This document shows positions 25,463-62,090 of a stretch of DNA of 64,000 nucleotides, one piece after another. The DNA comes from Doris montereyensis (lineage: Eukaryota > Mollusca > Gastropoda > Nudibranchia > Dorididae), in assembly GCA_037039925.1 (NCBI GenBank), contig JAXRKP010001606.1:44323-108322 (forward strand), written 5' to 3'. The notes beneath the pieces were generated by a model, which saw only the letters and a list, made by a program, of their open reading frames with translations, did not search any database and was not told the DNA's origin. Within the stretch, counting starts at the first letter, position 1. Each line of letters starts with the position of its first letter. The position numbers and the translations under genes are program-made.

Positions 25463-25467
25463 ATTAA

Positions 25468-25637
25468 CAAATTATAAATTCTAATTAAATTAATTGACTA
25501 CTATCTATTTCTATAATATTTATGTAATAACATAAATCCTTTATTCCAATGTACATAATGTGTATGTTGTAGATCGCTGTGAACGAAGATGATGTGCCTT
25601 TATGAGGTAAATAAAGTTTTATTGAATTGAATTGAAT
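25468..25637 (+). mobile_element. 3' end of the LINE interrupted by the Gypsy insertion
   Basis: AT-rich 3' untranslated sequence ending AATAAAGTTTTATTGAATTG followed by ATTGA units. Short-repeat tails of this kind are common in CR1/L2-type LINEs. It continues the element broken at 20780. Confidence 0.65.
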
Positions 25638-25889
25638 TTTTTTCATATCTGAATCATGGATTGTCTCATTACAATGCAAAAGGTCAAAAAGGTCATTTTC
25701 AGAAACTGCAAAAACGAGATGAAATTTTTCAGCTATATCTCGTTCAGATTGATTGCCTTATTGGTAAACAAATTCTAAGAATTCAAATAAAAAGCGCAAA
25801 GACACATTTTCAAGTTTACCTTCGATTGTACTGAAACAACTGAGTAGTAGTGAGAGTTTTAATTCGTGAGTTAAAGCAGGGATTGCTCA
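25638..25889. other. No gene recognised
   Basis: AT-rich flank between the LINE tail and a transposase relic. Confidence 0.4.
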
Positions 25890-26590
25890 CAGCACCGATT
25901 TTTTTGTTGGGAGCACTGAGCAGTGTCAACTGCTTAACAAAATGTCCAGTAGTGTGTTTGCACATGTCTGTTGTTATCGTCATTGTGTTCCCGTTTGATT
26001 TCTGCCTTTAGTTTGGCTTGGTTTTGCCCCCAGTGTTAGTTATCTCGTCTGTTGATGGCACTTTTGAGGTAGAAATGTGCTTCATCGCTGAACTATGCTT
26101 AACTTTAACCCAGTCATTATCTTGGTCAATCTTGCAAGGAACAAACGGACCATCTTCTCTTTCATCAAATCATCATTTGCTGATAAAGCTTGTTTGATTG
26201 GTATGATTAAAATTTGGAGGCAGAGGTCTTTTGTAAGTATGCTATGCAAGGAAGTTAAAGGGATATAGAGTTTATGTGACGTAGCTGTCGACACACAAAT
26301 TTAGAGTTTAAACCTACTGAATCATTGATTGACACGCTCAAAGGTGTTCTGAGTACTTGATGACCTTTTGCAGCCTGCCTGACCCTTGGTCATTCGGGCA
26401 ATTTCACCACTGTTGATAAACTTTTTGACAATTTTTGTTATGGCAGATCTATCTGGTATAGTATATCTTTGGGCGATATTGTGATAAACCATGCACTGTA
26501 CGAAGTTGTCTTCTCGCAGTAGTTCTTTATGTCGTTTCAAACCAGTATTGGACAACTTTGATTTTCAATTCTTTAGATAAAGGCATCTTT
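25890..26590 (-). pseudogene. Mariner-related (IS630-like) transposase relic with helix-turn-helix domain
   Basis: On the minus strand from about 26590: MPLSKELKIKVVQYWFET, FVQCMVYHNIAQRYTIPDRS and ITKIVKKFINSGEIAR, a helix-turn-helix layout like DUF4817 domains. Then come ERVNQ, TSLHSILTKDLCLQ and a weak match to the pattern before the catalytic D (about 26050-26120). Frames change repeatedly. The similarity is from recalled family patterns, so family and extent are approximate. Confidence 0.5.
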
Positions 26591-27000
26591 GACTTCTAAC
26601 AGTTAGTAGACAACGAAAACGGACATCAGAAAAAACTTTCCTGTGTCATTTTTGTGTTCAATAGTTGTTTGACTTGGGTGTAGGTTGGGATTAACGCCGA
26701 CATACTTTTTTGTTCTGTTTTCACTCTGTATTGCATCATCCTTGACAAGCTGTGAAATATCATCCTTTGCAATGTGTTGAAAATTACTATTTTCACACTC
26801 TTTGCCCTAGTTCATCGTAATGAGTTTACTTTACATCTATCTTTCATAAATAAAATGTACTTAAACGACATTTCTTCTGATCCCAAAATTGATTTGTTCT
26901 GTCAGAACATTATAAAGTAATAAGCAATAGAAAATAATAACCACTGAATTTTGAAGCGCTGGGTATTTCAATATATGTGCACTATGAACTTGATCTCTTA
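26591..27000. other. No gene recognised
   Basis: Unannotated AT-rich sequence. Confidence 0.4.
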
Positions 27001-27019
27001 CGAAGCACTGCTATACGTA

Positions 27020-27130
27020 TTACAATTCAGGCCCAGATCATCTCTCGAAAAATTGGGGTCTGTGGGGATCTCTGACAGTGACATCCACAAGAGGTTTGTG
27101 GTGCGATTAAGTTAGAGAGAACCCCTGCCT
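27020..27130 (+). repeat. Dispersed repeat family R2, copy 1 (copy 2 at 34318-34415)
   Basis: Shares ATTCAGGC.CAGATC.T.TCTCGAAAA, TGTGGGGA.CTCTGACA, ACATCCACA and AGAGAACCCCT, in order, with 34318-34415. Function unknown. Confidence 0.6.
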
Positions 27131-27504
27131 TGTTCACTGAAGTTTGACAATGTTACACTTTATATGTCAGATATCTTTCAACTTTGTAATTCTCTTGTCT
27201 TCAAGTCGTACGTATAATCATGTTGAGCTATTCTCACTCTTCAATATTTTTCTTTTGTTTTTTTTTCTTCATGCATACTGTACTCAGACACTCAATATGA
27301 AGAATTCTGATTATCAAATCTAGTAGAAGAAAAAACCCATATCCATCCACCTCATCCCTAAACTAAATTACAAGAAAGCTGGCTATCCCATCACCAAAGA
27401 TTGTGCTATGCAAGCCAAGAGTGGAGTACAGTAGAGACAAACTGTAAAACAACCTAATAATTGCATTTTTTTTTTTAAATATGTAAAAACGACCTAAATT
27501 TTAA

Positions 27505-27660
27505 AATTGAAATTTACCCAGTTCACTATTCGATGTGAATATTTGTGAACTCAGGGTGAACTAAAAGGAAACAGCGAGACGAAAGACATGTAAAAGAATG
27601 AAAGGAAAGAAATAGGATACCAGTAGCACCTTCCAAGCTGCTCTCAAACAAGCAGAAAAC
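27505..27660 (+). repeat. Dispersed repeat family R3, copy 1
   Basis: Core AATTTACCC...CAGGGTGAACTAAAAGGAAACAGC...AAGGAAAGAAATAGGA. Related copies lie at 36352-36455, 37205-37330, 46295-46430 and 46615-46760, with a fragment at 46545-46600, all on the plus strand. The unit is about 130 bp and noncoding. Confidence 0.7.
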
Positions 27661-27799
27661 TCATTAGGTGAACGGAACAGTCGAGATGAACATTTCGGTA
27701 TACTATCACTAACAAATTTCAATGTGTATTGGACCAGAAAATAAATGAATGTACAATGAAGGATCAAGAAAACTGCAAAAATTTGTTGACTTATTCTCA

Positions 27800-28560
27800 T
27801 CAAATACCATCATTCACAATTAAAATTAAAATAAATTTATCAAATATATTGAAATGAAAGCTTCTGCTACAACTGGAATAAATACTCATACTGTCATTCA
27901 TAATTAATTTTTTTTTTTAAAGTTATCAAATATATTGAGATGAAAAGCTGCACAACTGGAATAAATACTCATACTGTCATTCATAATTAAAATAAAAATA
28001 AAATTATCAAATATATTGAGATGGAAAGCTGCACAACTGGCATAAATACTCATACTGTCATTCATAATTAAATTTTTTTTAAAGTTATCAAATATATTGA
28101 GATGAAAAGCTGCACAACTGGAATAAATACTCATACTGTCATTCGTAATTAAAATAAAGATAAAATTATCAAATATATTGAGATGGAAAGCTGCACAACT
28201 GGAATAAATACTCATACTGTCATTCATAATTAAAATAAAAAATAAATTATCAAATATATTGAAATGAAAAGCTTCTGCACAAATGGAATAAATACTCATA
28301 CTGTCATTCATAATAAAAATTAAAAATAAATTATCAAATATATTGAAATGAAAAGCTTCTGCACAAATGGAATAAATACTCATACTGTCATTCATAATTA
28401 AAATAAAAATAAAATGATCAAACATATACAGAAAGATAAGCTTCCGCACAAATGGAATAAATACTCATACTGTCATTCATAATTAAAATAAAAATAAAAT
28501 GATCAAACATATACAGAAAGATAAGCTTCCACACAAATGGAATAAATACTCATACTACAT
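27800..28560. repeat. About 83-bp tandem repeat, 8-9 copies
   Basis: Units contain AATACTCATACTGTCATTCA, then an A/T-rich stretch and CAAATATATTGAGATG. The first two copies are 83 bases apart. The 181-residue minus-strand frame here is repeat-derived. Confidence 0.9.
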
Positions 28561-29429
28561 GTATACTTATAATCACACAAACCCAGATATGAACAGTCAC
28601 GGGTGGAATATGGGACGGGTCATTAGGGAGACAACTGTACACAATATTATGATGGCATTGGCAGATGTGGCCACTATTTCAACAGCACACCAAGGACAAG
28701 GTTTATGCCAAACAACATGTACAACTTAATTTTTGTAAACTCAGCTTAATCTTGATCAACTTTATATAGAGTGTGACATATCACTAAAATCAAACATTGA
28801 ATTGACATGACAGTCTGTGATTGAATTCAAAATCATGCACGCTGACAGTGTGACAGTAATGTAATGTTAACTAATTGAGTTAGCCTGTTCCTATGGAAAG
28901 GTAAGAAGACGAAATTTAATTTAAGGCACAACGACAATGTTCCAAAGACAGCAGGTAATACACATAAATGGCATGTAAAATGTACAATGTTATTTAAGAA
29001 TGGTATGAACGATGGCATAAAAATGTGAAACATCAGAGCTGCCAAGCTTAGAAGTGAGAGAAGAGGGACAGACATAGAGAGAGGGAGGGACAAATGAGGA
29101 AATGGACGGACATATTTTACTGACCCGGTCGCTTTGACATTTTGAATTTAAAACTGAGATTGCAGAGACTTCTTTCACTAAATGCCCTAACAAGAATCTT
29201 TATGCGCCGTCAATACAGAATTAGAAGTAAAAGTACTACAAATTCCACATCCGAATATTTGTTATTCGAAGAACGACGAGTAAACCCTTCAGGAGAATAT
29301 TATCTGACTCTCAGGATTGAAGGGATTACAAGTATCGATATTAGCCACTTCAAATATCTGAACACCAACAATGAAGTGTTTCATGACAAAAACCAAAGAA
29401 GCAAGGCAGAACAGGCTATCAATGAGCTA
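28561..29429. other. No gene assigned
   Basis: A 114-residue plus-strand frame (29142-29486) ends inside the following array. It has no recognisable similarity and no visible splice context, so it is not called. Confidence 0.35.
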
Positions 29430-29630
29430 CAGAGCCAAATGACGTTTGGGAGGAATAGACAGCCAAATGACATTCGGGAGGGATAGAGGGACAAATGACG
29501 TTTGGGAGGGATAGACAGCCAAATGACATTCGGGAGGGATAGAGGGACAAATGACGTTTGGGAGGACTAGACAACCAAATGACGCTTTGGGTGGGGGTTT
29601 AGATAGAGGGCCAAATGACGTTTGGTAGCT
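29430..29630. repeat. About 28-bp tandem repeat, 7 copies
   Basis: Alternating units of CAAATGACGTTTGGGAGG and CAAATGACATTCGGGAGG with GATAGACAGC or GATAGAGGGA tails, so the real period may be the 56-bp pair. Confidence 0.85.
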
Positions 29631-30320
29631 TGGCAACTTTAAACACAACCCTGCAAAACAAAATATTGCATTGAACTAAATCAAAATATGAATACACACA
29701 ATGAAACAAATTATGAAAAATACAAATAAACAACTGTGCCACTTTTTTCACTGAGTGCAAACAATATCTTGAGAATTTCAAAACTGTTTTGGCTTTCTGA
29801 ACAAAATTTGTACAAAAATAAATAAATAAGATCTATAACAGTTTTCAAAATTCATAAGGAGGAATATTTTTGTCAGAAACAGATTTTGCACTATTAAATA
29901 AAAAAAACCCAACGTTATTGAATATACATCCTTTTCTAGTTAGAATGGATACACTATTTTAACAATATCAATCTTATTTTGTCTCTAGTAATTACATCTT
30001 TGTCTTTTTCTCATTTCAATTAAATAGGTGTGACAAAGATTTAACATAATACAGTGACACCAATAATTGGAACAGCCGCTTACCTCTTTTCTCCAAAACA
30101 ACGTTCACAGTTACATATGGGGCCGGGAAGGTTATTTTTACTCTATCCGACCAAAACCTGTGTTTCGTATCGATCTAAAGTCCACTCAAACTTTTCAGCT
30201 ACTTCCCGGTGCTAACATCAATAGAACAATACCCAAATTTGTTGATTTTGACCTGCAGATGGTTGTTTTGTAAAAGAACGTAAAGTTTTTGTTTTGTTTA
30301 CATTGGCGTTCTGTGATTTC
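29631..30320. other. No gene recognised
   Basis: AT-rich sequence 3' of UROS without recognisable features. Confidence 0.4.
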
Positions 30321-30323
30321 AAG

Positions 30324-30480
30324 ATGGCGTCGTCGTTACCTGGTTCACGATCTCTCCCTAAAAGTAAAAGACTAACGGTGCTCAAGTAGCTCTTTTCCGT
30401 GATAGTGAATGTAGCTCTACTAGTTCTAGCAAGGAAGATGAAATGTATGGTGCTAGGGACCTGATCTGAAGTTAACTGGG
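30324..30480 (+). pseudogene. piggyBac-like transposase N-terminal remnant
   Basis: The ATG at 30324 encodes MASSLPGSRSLPKSKRLT. After a one-base shift the frame continues FRDSECSSTSSSKEDE. This resembles the start of the piggyBac relic at 55089 (MASSSSATGSRPKRLTALQAA followed by an acidic serine-rich stretch). Nothing further of the enzyme is visible, so only about 45 codons survive. The match is short. Confidence 0.45.
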
Positions 30481-31228
30481 TCAATAACTAGTTCCAATGA
30501 CGAGGAAGGTGAGAAGGGGGGCATCTCCCCGACCAGATCCTAGTCGAGGTTAAAGGTCTAGAATGCAAGATAGCTCTCACTCTAACAGATCTAGATCTAG
30601 CCCGGGTAATTCAGAATGGACAAAAATAAATAGATCAAATGAAATCAATAAATAAACATAAAACGCATTTTTAAAATTTTTACCAAAAAAAGATAAGAAG
30701 CGGCCAGGGGTCAGTGATGCTCTCATATATGAAACATAGATTGACTGGCTCGACAAAAAATTCATAATTTTCTTTGTTTTCAAGATATTTTTCTTTCACA
30801 AAGTTACGTTCATTTTTTTCTTCTTCGTCGATCTCTCTGCCAGCGCGTCAGATCAGGATGTGGATTGTCTCCATGCATTGAAGTCTTTTGATTAACACCA
30901 CCTTAAAAGATATAAACCCCGGGACCTGACTGATCAAGCAGGTTACTTCTCTCATGTGAGCGAACATTAAAATAAATGTTTAATTTTCGCTACATTTTTT
31001 CTGCCCCTCCACCTTCTTTAGCATGTTACATGTCTCAATTCTGTTCCATAGGCATAAAAACAATAATAGACAGATCCTGTATTCGATAAAAACAATTTAA
31101 CATACAACAGTTGTATGTTTGTTAACTTTTGAGGCATGTTGTCAGGGTGATTTTTTCTTTGGCATGTCAAAAAAACTCCCGGAGATAAAGAGTTAGTTAA
31201 GTTGGAAATAATTCCCCATAGAAAGAAG

Positions 31229-31234
31229 TTTATT
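31229..31234 (-). promoter_or_regulatory. Candidate polyadenylation signal of UROS
   Basis: AATAAA on the minus strand about 260 bases after the UROS stop codon, the first such hexamer seen downstream. Confidence 0.5.
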
Positions 31235-31492
31235 CTATGAAAATTTTACTGTTCAATTAGAACATTCATCGCTTAATTGGAATGGAAAACATAGCCATTG
31301 TGTGAAACAAGTAGAAAATTCTAATGTGAAAGTAACTGTAATATAAAATCCTAACACTTATCAGCTGTTGAATGTAGGTGGAGGGTGTGATCATTATACA
31401 GTAAACTATGGTCAAAACAAAACTAAACCAGAGCACTGATAAGGTCATCCTGACATTTTTGAACACCTTGACGCTGTGAGGGACGCCAGCCA

Positions 31493-55930
<24,438 letters not shown>

Positions 55931-56539
55931 CTTAGTATTGAAACACTCACCAATCAATGCCAAGCAAATTTAATCAACATCCAATGCCATTACATTATAC
56001 ACATAACTTGCGCTGAGCCCTGTGGCACATCAGTAAAAGTGAAAACGAAAGGAAGGAAATGACACACGTAGATTGGTGAAACTGCAAAGATTTTGTTGGG
56101 TATGAATTAGGATCTAGCACGAATAAGTATTTAGTAATATCGATTGTGATTGAATAATTGATCTAGATGAATTTGGAATATCCATGGTTATCTTGCAAAC
56201 AGCAAGAAAATTCAAGCTCTTAAAACAAATATTTAGAAATTTCATTCTCTCCAGAAATCTCTTTAAGATCGAAATGAAATATTGAGACATTATTGAGCGT
56301 TATCAAACTAATGTCATGGCAACAAATATCGAGTCCACCATATACTCGCTACTGTTTCTATAACTACACAAACGATATTGGATGAGAAAAGGGCGTTTAG
56401 CGCGGAAAATGTATGTCATTGTCATTGAATCCTTGAATGTAGTAGTACTACTACGTACACGAGATCTAGTACATGTGTCATTGTAGGCATGTAGTAATAA
56501 GTATTTTAAGTAATTTCTATAGCGCATTTAATCAATTCG
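55931..56539. other. UROS upstream region
   Basis: 5' flank of the UROS ATG on the minus strand. No TATA box or initiator could be defended by eye, so the transcription start is unknown. AGATCT words are present. Confidence 0.4.
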
Positions 56540-58620
56540 GCATGCTCTAGGACGCTTCACAGAAATCAAACAATTGCATACTAGCGATGGACGTTAATAA
56601 TATGCTAGACGGAATAGTTAAGTTGTAAGATTTGATTTGAAAATTGTGTGGTCAGCGGAGTTTCTTGGTTTTGTAGACACAGTGAGTAGTGTGTTTCAGT
56701 CAGTGGGTGCAGCATTAGTGAAAGATCGGTCAGCGAATTTGGTTTTCGATCACCTCTTTTTAAGATTGACTGCATTGGAGAATATTGTTCTTAGGCATCG
56801 AGATGGAACGTTGATGTCAATCAGAGCGTCGAGATATTTATGAGCCTGTCCGTTTACGCACTTGTAGGTGTGGCAAGAAATATTGAAAGTTATTCTCTTC
56901 TCGATGGGTAGCCAGTGCAGTGAGTGCAGGACAAAGCTGATTCAATGCTCTCAACTCTCACGTAAATATGTCTTTGCAATGACCGTAGCAGCTTTGTTTT
57001 GAATCACCTGCCATACCGCTTGGAGTCTTTGCTGACAGACCATAAACTAAAGAATAGCGTTACAGTAATCCAGTCTACTTGTGACGAGGGCAAGCACAAT
57101 GGTTCTTGCTGAATCTGTGTCGAGTCAGATCTCTGATTTTTGTACAGGTTTCTCAGATGGTAATGAGGCGTTGCAGCTGAACTGTAGTGTTGTGAGCTGG
57201 TAATTCGAAGACACTGGTTCAAGCCCCACGACTGATACAACACGTGTTGGGAGGGGAGTCCCAACGTTGTACCAAAGATACTAGATGTTCTACTCTAGTA
57301 TCTGTTGTTGTACTCAGGAAAAGTACTTCAATTCACCTTCCTTACTTGACTCAGGTGTGAATTAGTACCTACCTATAGATAGAGAAAGATCTCGTCAGAG
57401 TTTTAAGTAAGAAAGGCCTAACAGGTTTGTGTACTGTATGCTCCATCGGGAGTTGAGAAGTATTTTGAATGAAATGGCCTGCTGGGGGATAAATGATGTA
57501 CAATCGGTGAGCCTGCACTTGTGCGGGGATACGGGCTACCAATCCATCTTTATTCATATTTATTTTAATGCGTAGTTTTCAGCAGTGTTCAAATGTTCTT
57601 CCGTAGCGATTCGTTGAGATGAAGGCCAAGATTGCGTACACAGGTTAAACAATTGATCCCACAGTCCAGAATGGAAATAGACTCGACGATTGATTTTCCT
57701 CTTCTCTTATTAAAGACAATGAGTTCGGTTTTATCCTCGTTCAGTTTCAATTTGTTTAGGTTCATCTATGATTTTTCTTTAACGACACATGACTCAGTCG
57801 AACTCATGATTCAATGCAGTGATTTAGACGAGACTGGAAGATAAATCGGTGTATCCTCAGCGTAAAGGTGGTAGTCGATAACAGAAACATATATGTTTCA
57901 AAGGTAATGTGTAGATAATGAAAATGATAGATCCAAGGACCGAACCTTGCGGAATGCCGAATTTGAGTGATGGTGATGAGCTTGGTGACCCATTAATTAG
58001 GATTTTCTGTTTTTGAGCTGTAATGTGTTTAATGAAACAGTTAAGAGCATCGCCCTCTTCTGCAAAATCGTGTCTCAGTCTCGTCAGAAATATTTTGTGG
58101 TCGACAGTGTCGAAGCGGCACTAAAGCCCAAAAGAAGCAGTAATACAATAGTAATACATTTGGATTGCTCTCAAGGAGGTTGATAACGTCATATTAGACG
58201 CTCAGATGAGAAAGGCTGTTTCCACACGTGTCAGTTTTGTATCCAGAGTGGAAGGTGATGGAGATGTTGATGTTCTCCCTGTGATCATGCAATCTCTTTT
58301 TGTCACGATTTTTTTCTACTGTTTCAAAAATATATTGGAGGTTTGATATTGAAAAAAATAAAAATGCCGATAAGTTTTCAGTTTCCAGCCTGTTTTTATC
58401 CAGTGAAGGCTTTTTGATAATAAAGAGGGAGTGAGATTTGCCTCTTTGAAAACTGATGGAAATTCTGGACTTTTTATCGAGCAAATGTTTGTTCGATCAT
58501 CTTTTGAAATTCCGTTCCTAAGTTTTCTCTCTGAGACTTTCTTTCTTGGATTAGTTGGGTGATATACTATCGCCAGTGTCACATCGTTTTGTCAAGTTTC
58601 ATTTATTAATTTGTTTGTCA
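56540..58620 (-). pseudogene. CR1-type LINE relic, split by an insertion
   Basis: On the minus strand the RT region reads TDTCGNSLSHLS (about 58200), FSAAFDTVD-like text (about 58100) and SPSLKFGIPQGSVLGSIIF (about 57950). After an inserted segment (57172-57565) come YHLRNLYK, TIVLALVTSRLDYCNAIL (57060-57115), LHSLHWLPIEKRITF and YKCVNGQAHKYL (56830-56930), the classic C-terminus of CR1-like elements. Stops and frameshifts throughout. Confidence 0.82.
57172..57565 (+). mobile_element. Putative SINE-like insertion(s) in the CR1 relic
   Basis: Breaks the LINE frame. It contains a B-box match GGTTCAAGCCC (57212-57222), CTTGACTCAGGTGTGAATTA and, near the right side, CTGCACTTGTGCGGGGATAC. An A-box is less clear. 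May be two insertions. Confidence 0.5.
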
Positions 58621-58989
58621 GTTTTGTCCTGAGAATAGAGTTCTCTCTGTGTATTCAGTTTGATTTTTCTCTACTGTCTTTACGCTTTCCTTCTCTTCTA
58701 TTTGGATCGTCGTATATCAAACCAGTTTGTGTCCGGGCGGATGGTTATTGTTCTTGAACAGAGCGAAGCATGTTCTTCAAGAATAAGATCGGGGTAACCA
58801 CAGAATAGAATGCCGGCCTGTGGGTGTAAATCAGTATGAGCCGGTTTTTATCAAGAAGACGCGACGTACTTTGATATCATGGCCCAACGGTCAATCCGGA
58901 CACTCCGACTCATTCATCTCGGCCAGGGTTAATTAAATCACCAGATATTGTCCCAGTCCCAGTCCCAGCCCCAGTCCCAGTCCGTCCCA
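58621..58989. other. Spacer with (CCCAGT)n at 58950-58985
   Basis: No gene. A short hexamer array CAGTCCCAGTCCCAG precedes the next LINE. Confidence 0.5.
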
Positions 58990-60190
58990 AAAAGAAACCT
59001 GTTACCAACATGAATAACCTCATATATCATTAACGGCATATCCTATGAGAATATTTGAAAAAGTAATTCTTTGCACATTGCAAATCTTGGTTGACAATTT
59101 TATCGATCCTTTGCAGTTTGCATATAAAGGAAACAGATCTGTTGTATTAAATTCTATTTACTCACATCTTGAGGAAAAAGGCAGTTCTATCCGAATTATG
59201 TTTTACGATTTTTTCTTGTGGGTTTAACACTATCCAACCACATAATCACCGAAGAGCTCCTTAAAATGAACGTCAATGCTAACACTGTACTTTGGATTTT
59301 AGATTATCTCAGCAACCGCCCACAATGACAATCAAACCAAACCTCCTGTTGACCTAACTTCTGACACATTATATAATATTAACTAATACTGGTGCTCCCC
59401 AGGGTACAGTATTATCCCCATTTTCTCTTCTCCCGTACACCGAAGACTGTAGATCCAAACATGACGACGGCATCATAGACAAATACGCGGACGATACTGG
59501 GAAATCGGACTTTTAATTAATGACAATGACCATAACTATTTAAGTGAAGAAGACAATTTTGTGAGCTGGTGCGACTAAAACTACATTGAATTAAATATTT
59601 AAAAAACAAAGGAAATGATAATTGATTTCCGGAAATATAAAATTGAACCCTCCCCAGTCACCATAAAGGGATAGAAATTGAGCGAGCACAGAGCTACAAG
59701 TATTTAGGAATAATAATTGATAACAACATTGAATTGGACCGAGAACACAGACATCAGGAAAAAAAGCGAAAACACGCCTTTATTGCACGAGAAAACAGAT
59801 CTTTCCATGTCGATACACACCTATTTACAAATGTTCTATTCGCCAGTTATATGTTCGGTGTTGACCTTTGGGCTTCCCAGTTGGGGTGGGAACATAACTA
59901 AATTTGATAGGAGGAGACTTGACAGGGTGATCAGAAAGGCAGGTGGGCTAATTGGAAACACACATGACTCATTTGACACAGTTTATGAACGCACGTATAT
60001 AACCAAAAAAATAACTGACAGTGACATCACAGAAGGCGAAACTCATCCACTTCGTGCAGACATTGATTGTCTAAAAATAATTAGAAGTGGTAGGTTCAGA
60101 GTCCCAGGGGGCCAACACAAACAGATACCTGAATTCATTCATTCTGTCCGCAGTCAGGATTTTGAACAAAACAAATGGACGTCGGGGGTT
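58990..60190 (+). pseudogene. L2/Rex1-like LINE relic
   Basis: MRIFEKVILCTLQILVDNF, DPLQFAYKGNRSV, APQGTVLSP-like text (about 59398), YADDTGKS-like text (about 59487), KTKEMIIDFRK and YKYLGIIIDNNIEL. Then 59717-60190 gives FYSPVICSVLTFGLPSWGGN, LDRVIRKAGGLIG and a HPLR...SGRFRVP tail. Same clade as the LINE at 18448, in a different frame state, with many breaks. Confidence 0.8.
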
Positions 60191-60395
60191 GGACATGGAA
60201 GAATGCGCTTTGACCGAGGGCGTGCCTGCGGGGGTTGGGTGGGATGTAGTATATGTGTGTGTGTGGGGGGGGGCGTACTACGCATTTATGTGATGTATTT
60301 ATCAACATAAATGGAGGTGGGGGTTGGGCATGGATGAATGAGCATTCTCCGAAGGCGTGTATGGGGGCCGGTTGAAATGTAGTGTGTGTGTGTAG
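60160..60395. repeat. GT/G-rich duplicated segment
   Basis: Two copies about 130 bp apart of GGGGGTTGG.CATGGA...GAATG followed by (GT)n and G runs. Confidence 0.7.
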
Positions 60396-62090
60396 TATTA
60401 GCTTCATTACATGGCGACGTCTTTGGATAGCATACGAGTTATTATTAGCTTCACTGCATGACTACGTCTTTGGATTGCATACAAGTTATTATTAGCTTGC
60501 TACATGACGACGTCTTTGGATAGCATACCAGTTATTATTAGCTTTCTACATGATGACGTCTTTGGATTGCATACAAGTTATTATTAGCTTCCTACATGAC
60601 GACGTCTTTGGATAGCATACCAGTTATTATTAGATTTCTACATGACGACGTCTTTGGATAGCATACAAGTTATTATTAGCTTCCTACATGACGTCTTTGG
60701 ATAGCATACAAGTTATTATTAGCTTCACTACAAGACGATGTCTTTGGATAGCATACAAGTTATTATTAGCTTCACTACAAGGCGATGGCTTTGGATAGCA
60801 TACAAGTTATTATTAGCTTCACTACAAGACGATGTCTTTGGATAGCATACCAGTTATTATTAGCTTCACTACAAGGCGATGTCTTTGGATAGCATACAAG
60901 TTATTATTAGCTTCACTACAAGACGATGTCTCTGGATAGCATACCAGTTATTATTAGCTTTCTACATGACGGCGTCTTTGGATATCATACCAGTTATTAT
61001 TAGCTTTCTACATGACGACGTCTTTGGATAACATACCAGTACCAGTTATTATTAGCTTCCTACAAGACGACGTCTTTGGATAGCATACCAGTTATTATTA
61101 GCTTTCTACATGACGGCGTCTTTGGATAGCATATCAGTTATTATTAGCTTTCTACATGTCGGCGTCTTTGGATAGCATACCAGTTATTATTAGCTTTCTA
61201 CATGACGACGTCTTTGGATAGCATATCAGTTATTATTAGCTTTCTACATGTCGGCGTCTTTGGATAGCATACCAGTTATTATTAGCTTCACTACAAGACC
61301 ACGTCTTTGGATAGCATACAAGTTATTGTTATCTTCCATACATAATGCTGTGTTTGGATAGCATATGAGTTATTCTTAGCTTCCATACATGATGATGTCT
61401 TTGGATATCATACCAAATATTATTAGCTTCCATACATCATGACGTCTTTGAACATCATAGCAGTTATTATTAGCTTCCATACAGCATGGCGTCTTTGGAC
61501 ATCATACCAGTTATAATTAACTTCTATATGATGAAATTTTTTAAGTATCATACCAGTTATTATTAGCTTTCCTACGTGGTGGCGTCTTTGGATAAATTAC
61601 GTCTTTAGATATCATACCAGTTATTATTAGTTTTCCTACAGGCGTGGCGTCTTTGGATAGCATACCAGTTACTTTTAACTTTCTACAGGGTGACGTCTTT
61701 GGATAGCATACCAGGTATTATTAGCTTTCTACAGGGTGACGTCTTTGGATAGCATACCAGTTATTATTAACGTCCTACAGCATGACGACTTTGGATAGCA
61801 TACCAGTTATTATTAACTTCCTACAGCGTGATGTCTTTGGATAGCATACCAGTTATTATTAACGTCCTACAGCATGACGACTTTGGATAGCATACCAGTT
61901 ATTATTAACTTCCTACAGCGTGATGTCTTTGGATAGCATACCAGTTATTATTAACTTCCTACAGCGTGACGTCTTTGGATAGCATACCAGTTATTATTAA
62001 CTTTCTACAGCGTGACGTCTTTGGATAGCATACCAGGTATTATTAGCTTCACTACATGGTGATGTCTTTGGATAGCATACAAGTTATTAT
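60396..62090. repeat. 46-bp tandem repeat, about 36 copies
   Basis: Unit GTCTTTGGATAGCATACCAG plus TTATTATTAGCTTTCTACATGACGAC. Regional variants: CACTACAAGACGAT (60720-60960), CTTCCATACAT (61330-61480), CCTACAGCGTGA (61700-62030). Confidence 0.95.

Larger units (their letters stand above)
20776..25467 (+). mobile_element. Ty3/Gypsy LTR retrotransposon (Mag-like), complete with LTRs and target duplication
   Basis: A 4.7-kb element. Two 226-bp LTRs (20781-21006 and 25237-25462) are identical base for base by eye and flanked by a 5-bp duplication ATTAA (20776-20780, 25463-25467). Inside are a primer-binding site, gag with two zinc knuckles, protease, RT, RNase H and integrase, then a purine-rich stretch (GGGGCATGAGGAA) before the 3' LTR. 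The zinc-knuckle spacing (CYRCGG.H...CKFK...CFSC..VGHI) fits the Mag lineage. Identical LTRs argue for a young insertion, yet several one-base frameshifts break the coding region. It lies nested in the 3' part of a LINE. Confidence 0.92.

Noticed and set aside
29142..29486. 114-residue plus-strand frame
   Set aside because: No recognisable similarity, runs into a tandem repeat, no splice or start context; could be chance.
30290..30335. CAAGATGGCG as a YY1-type promoter element
   Set aside because: The ATG here reads into a piggyBac-like N-terminus, which explains the sequence better.
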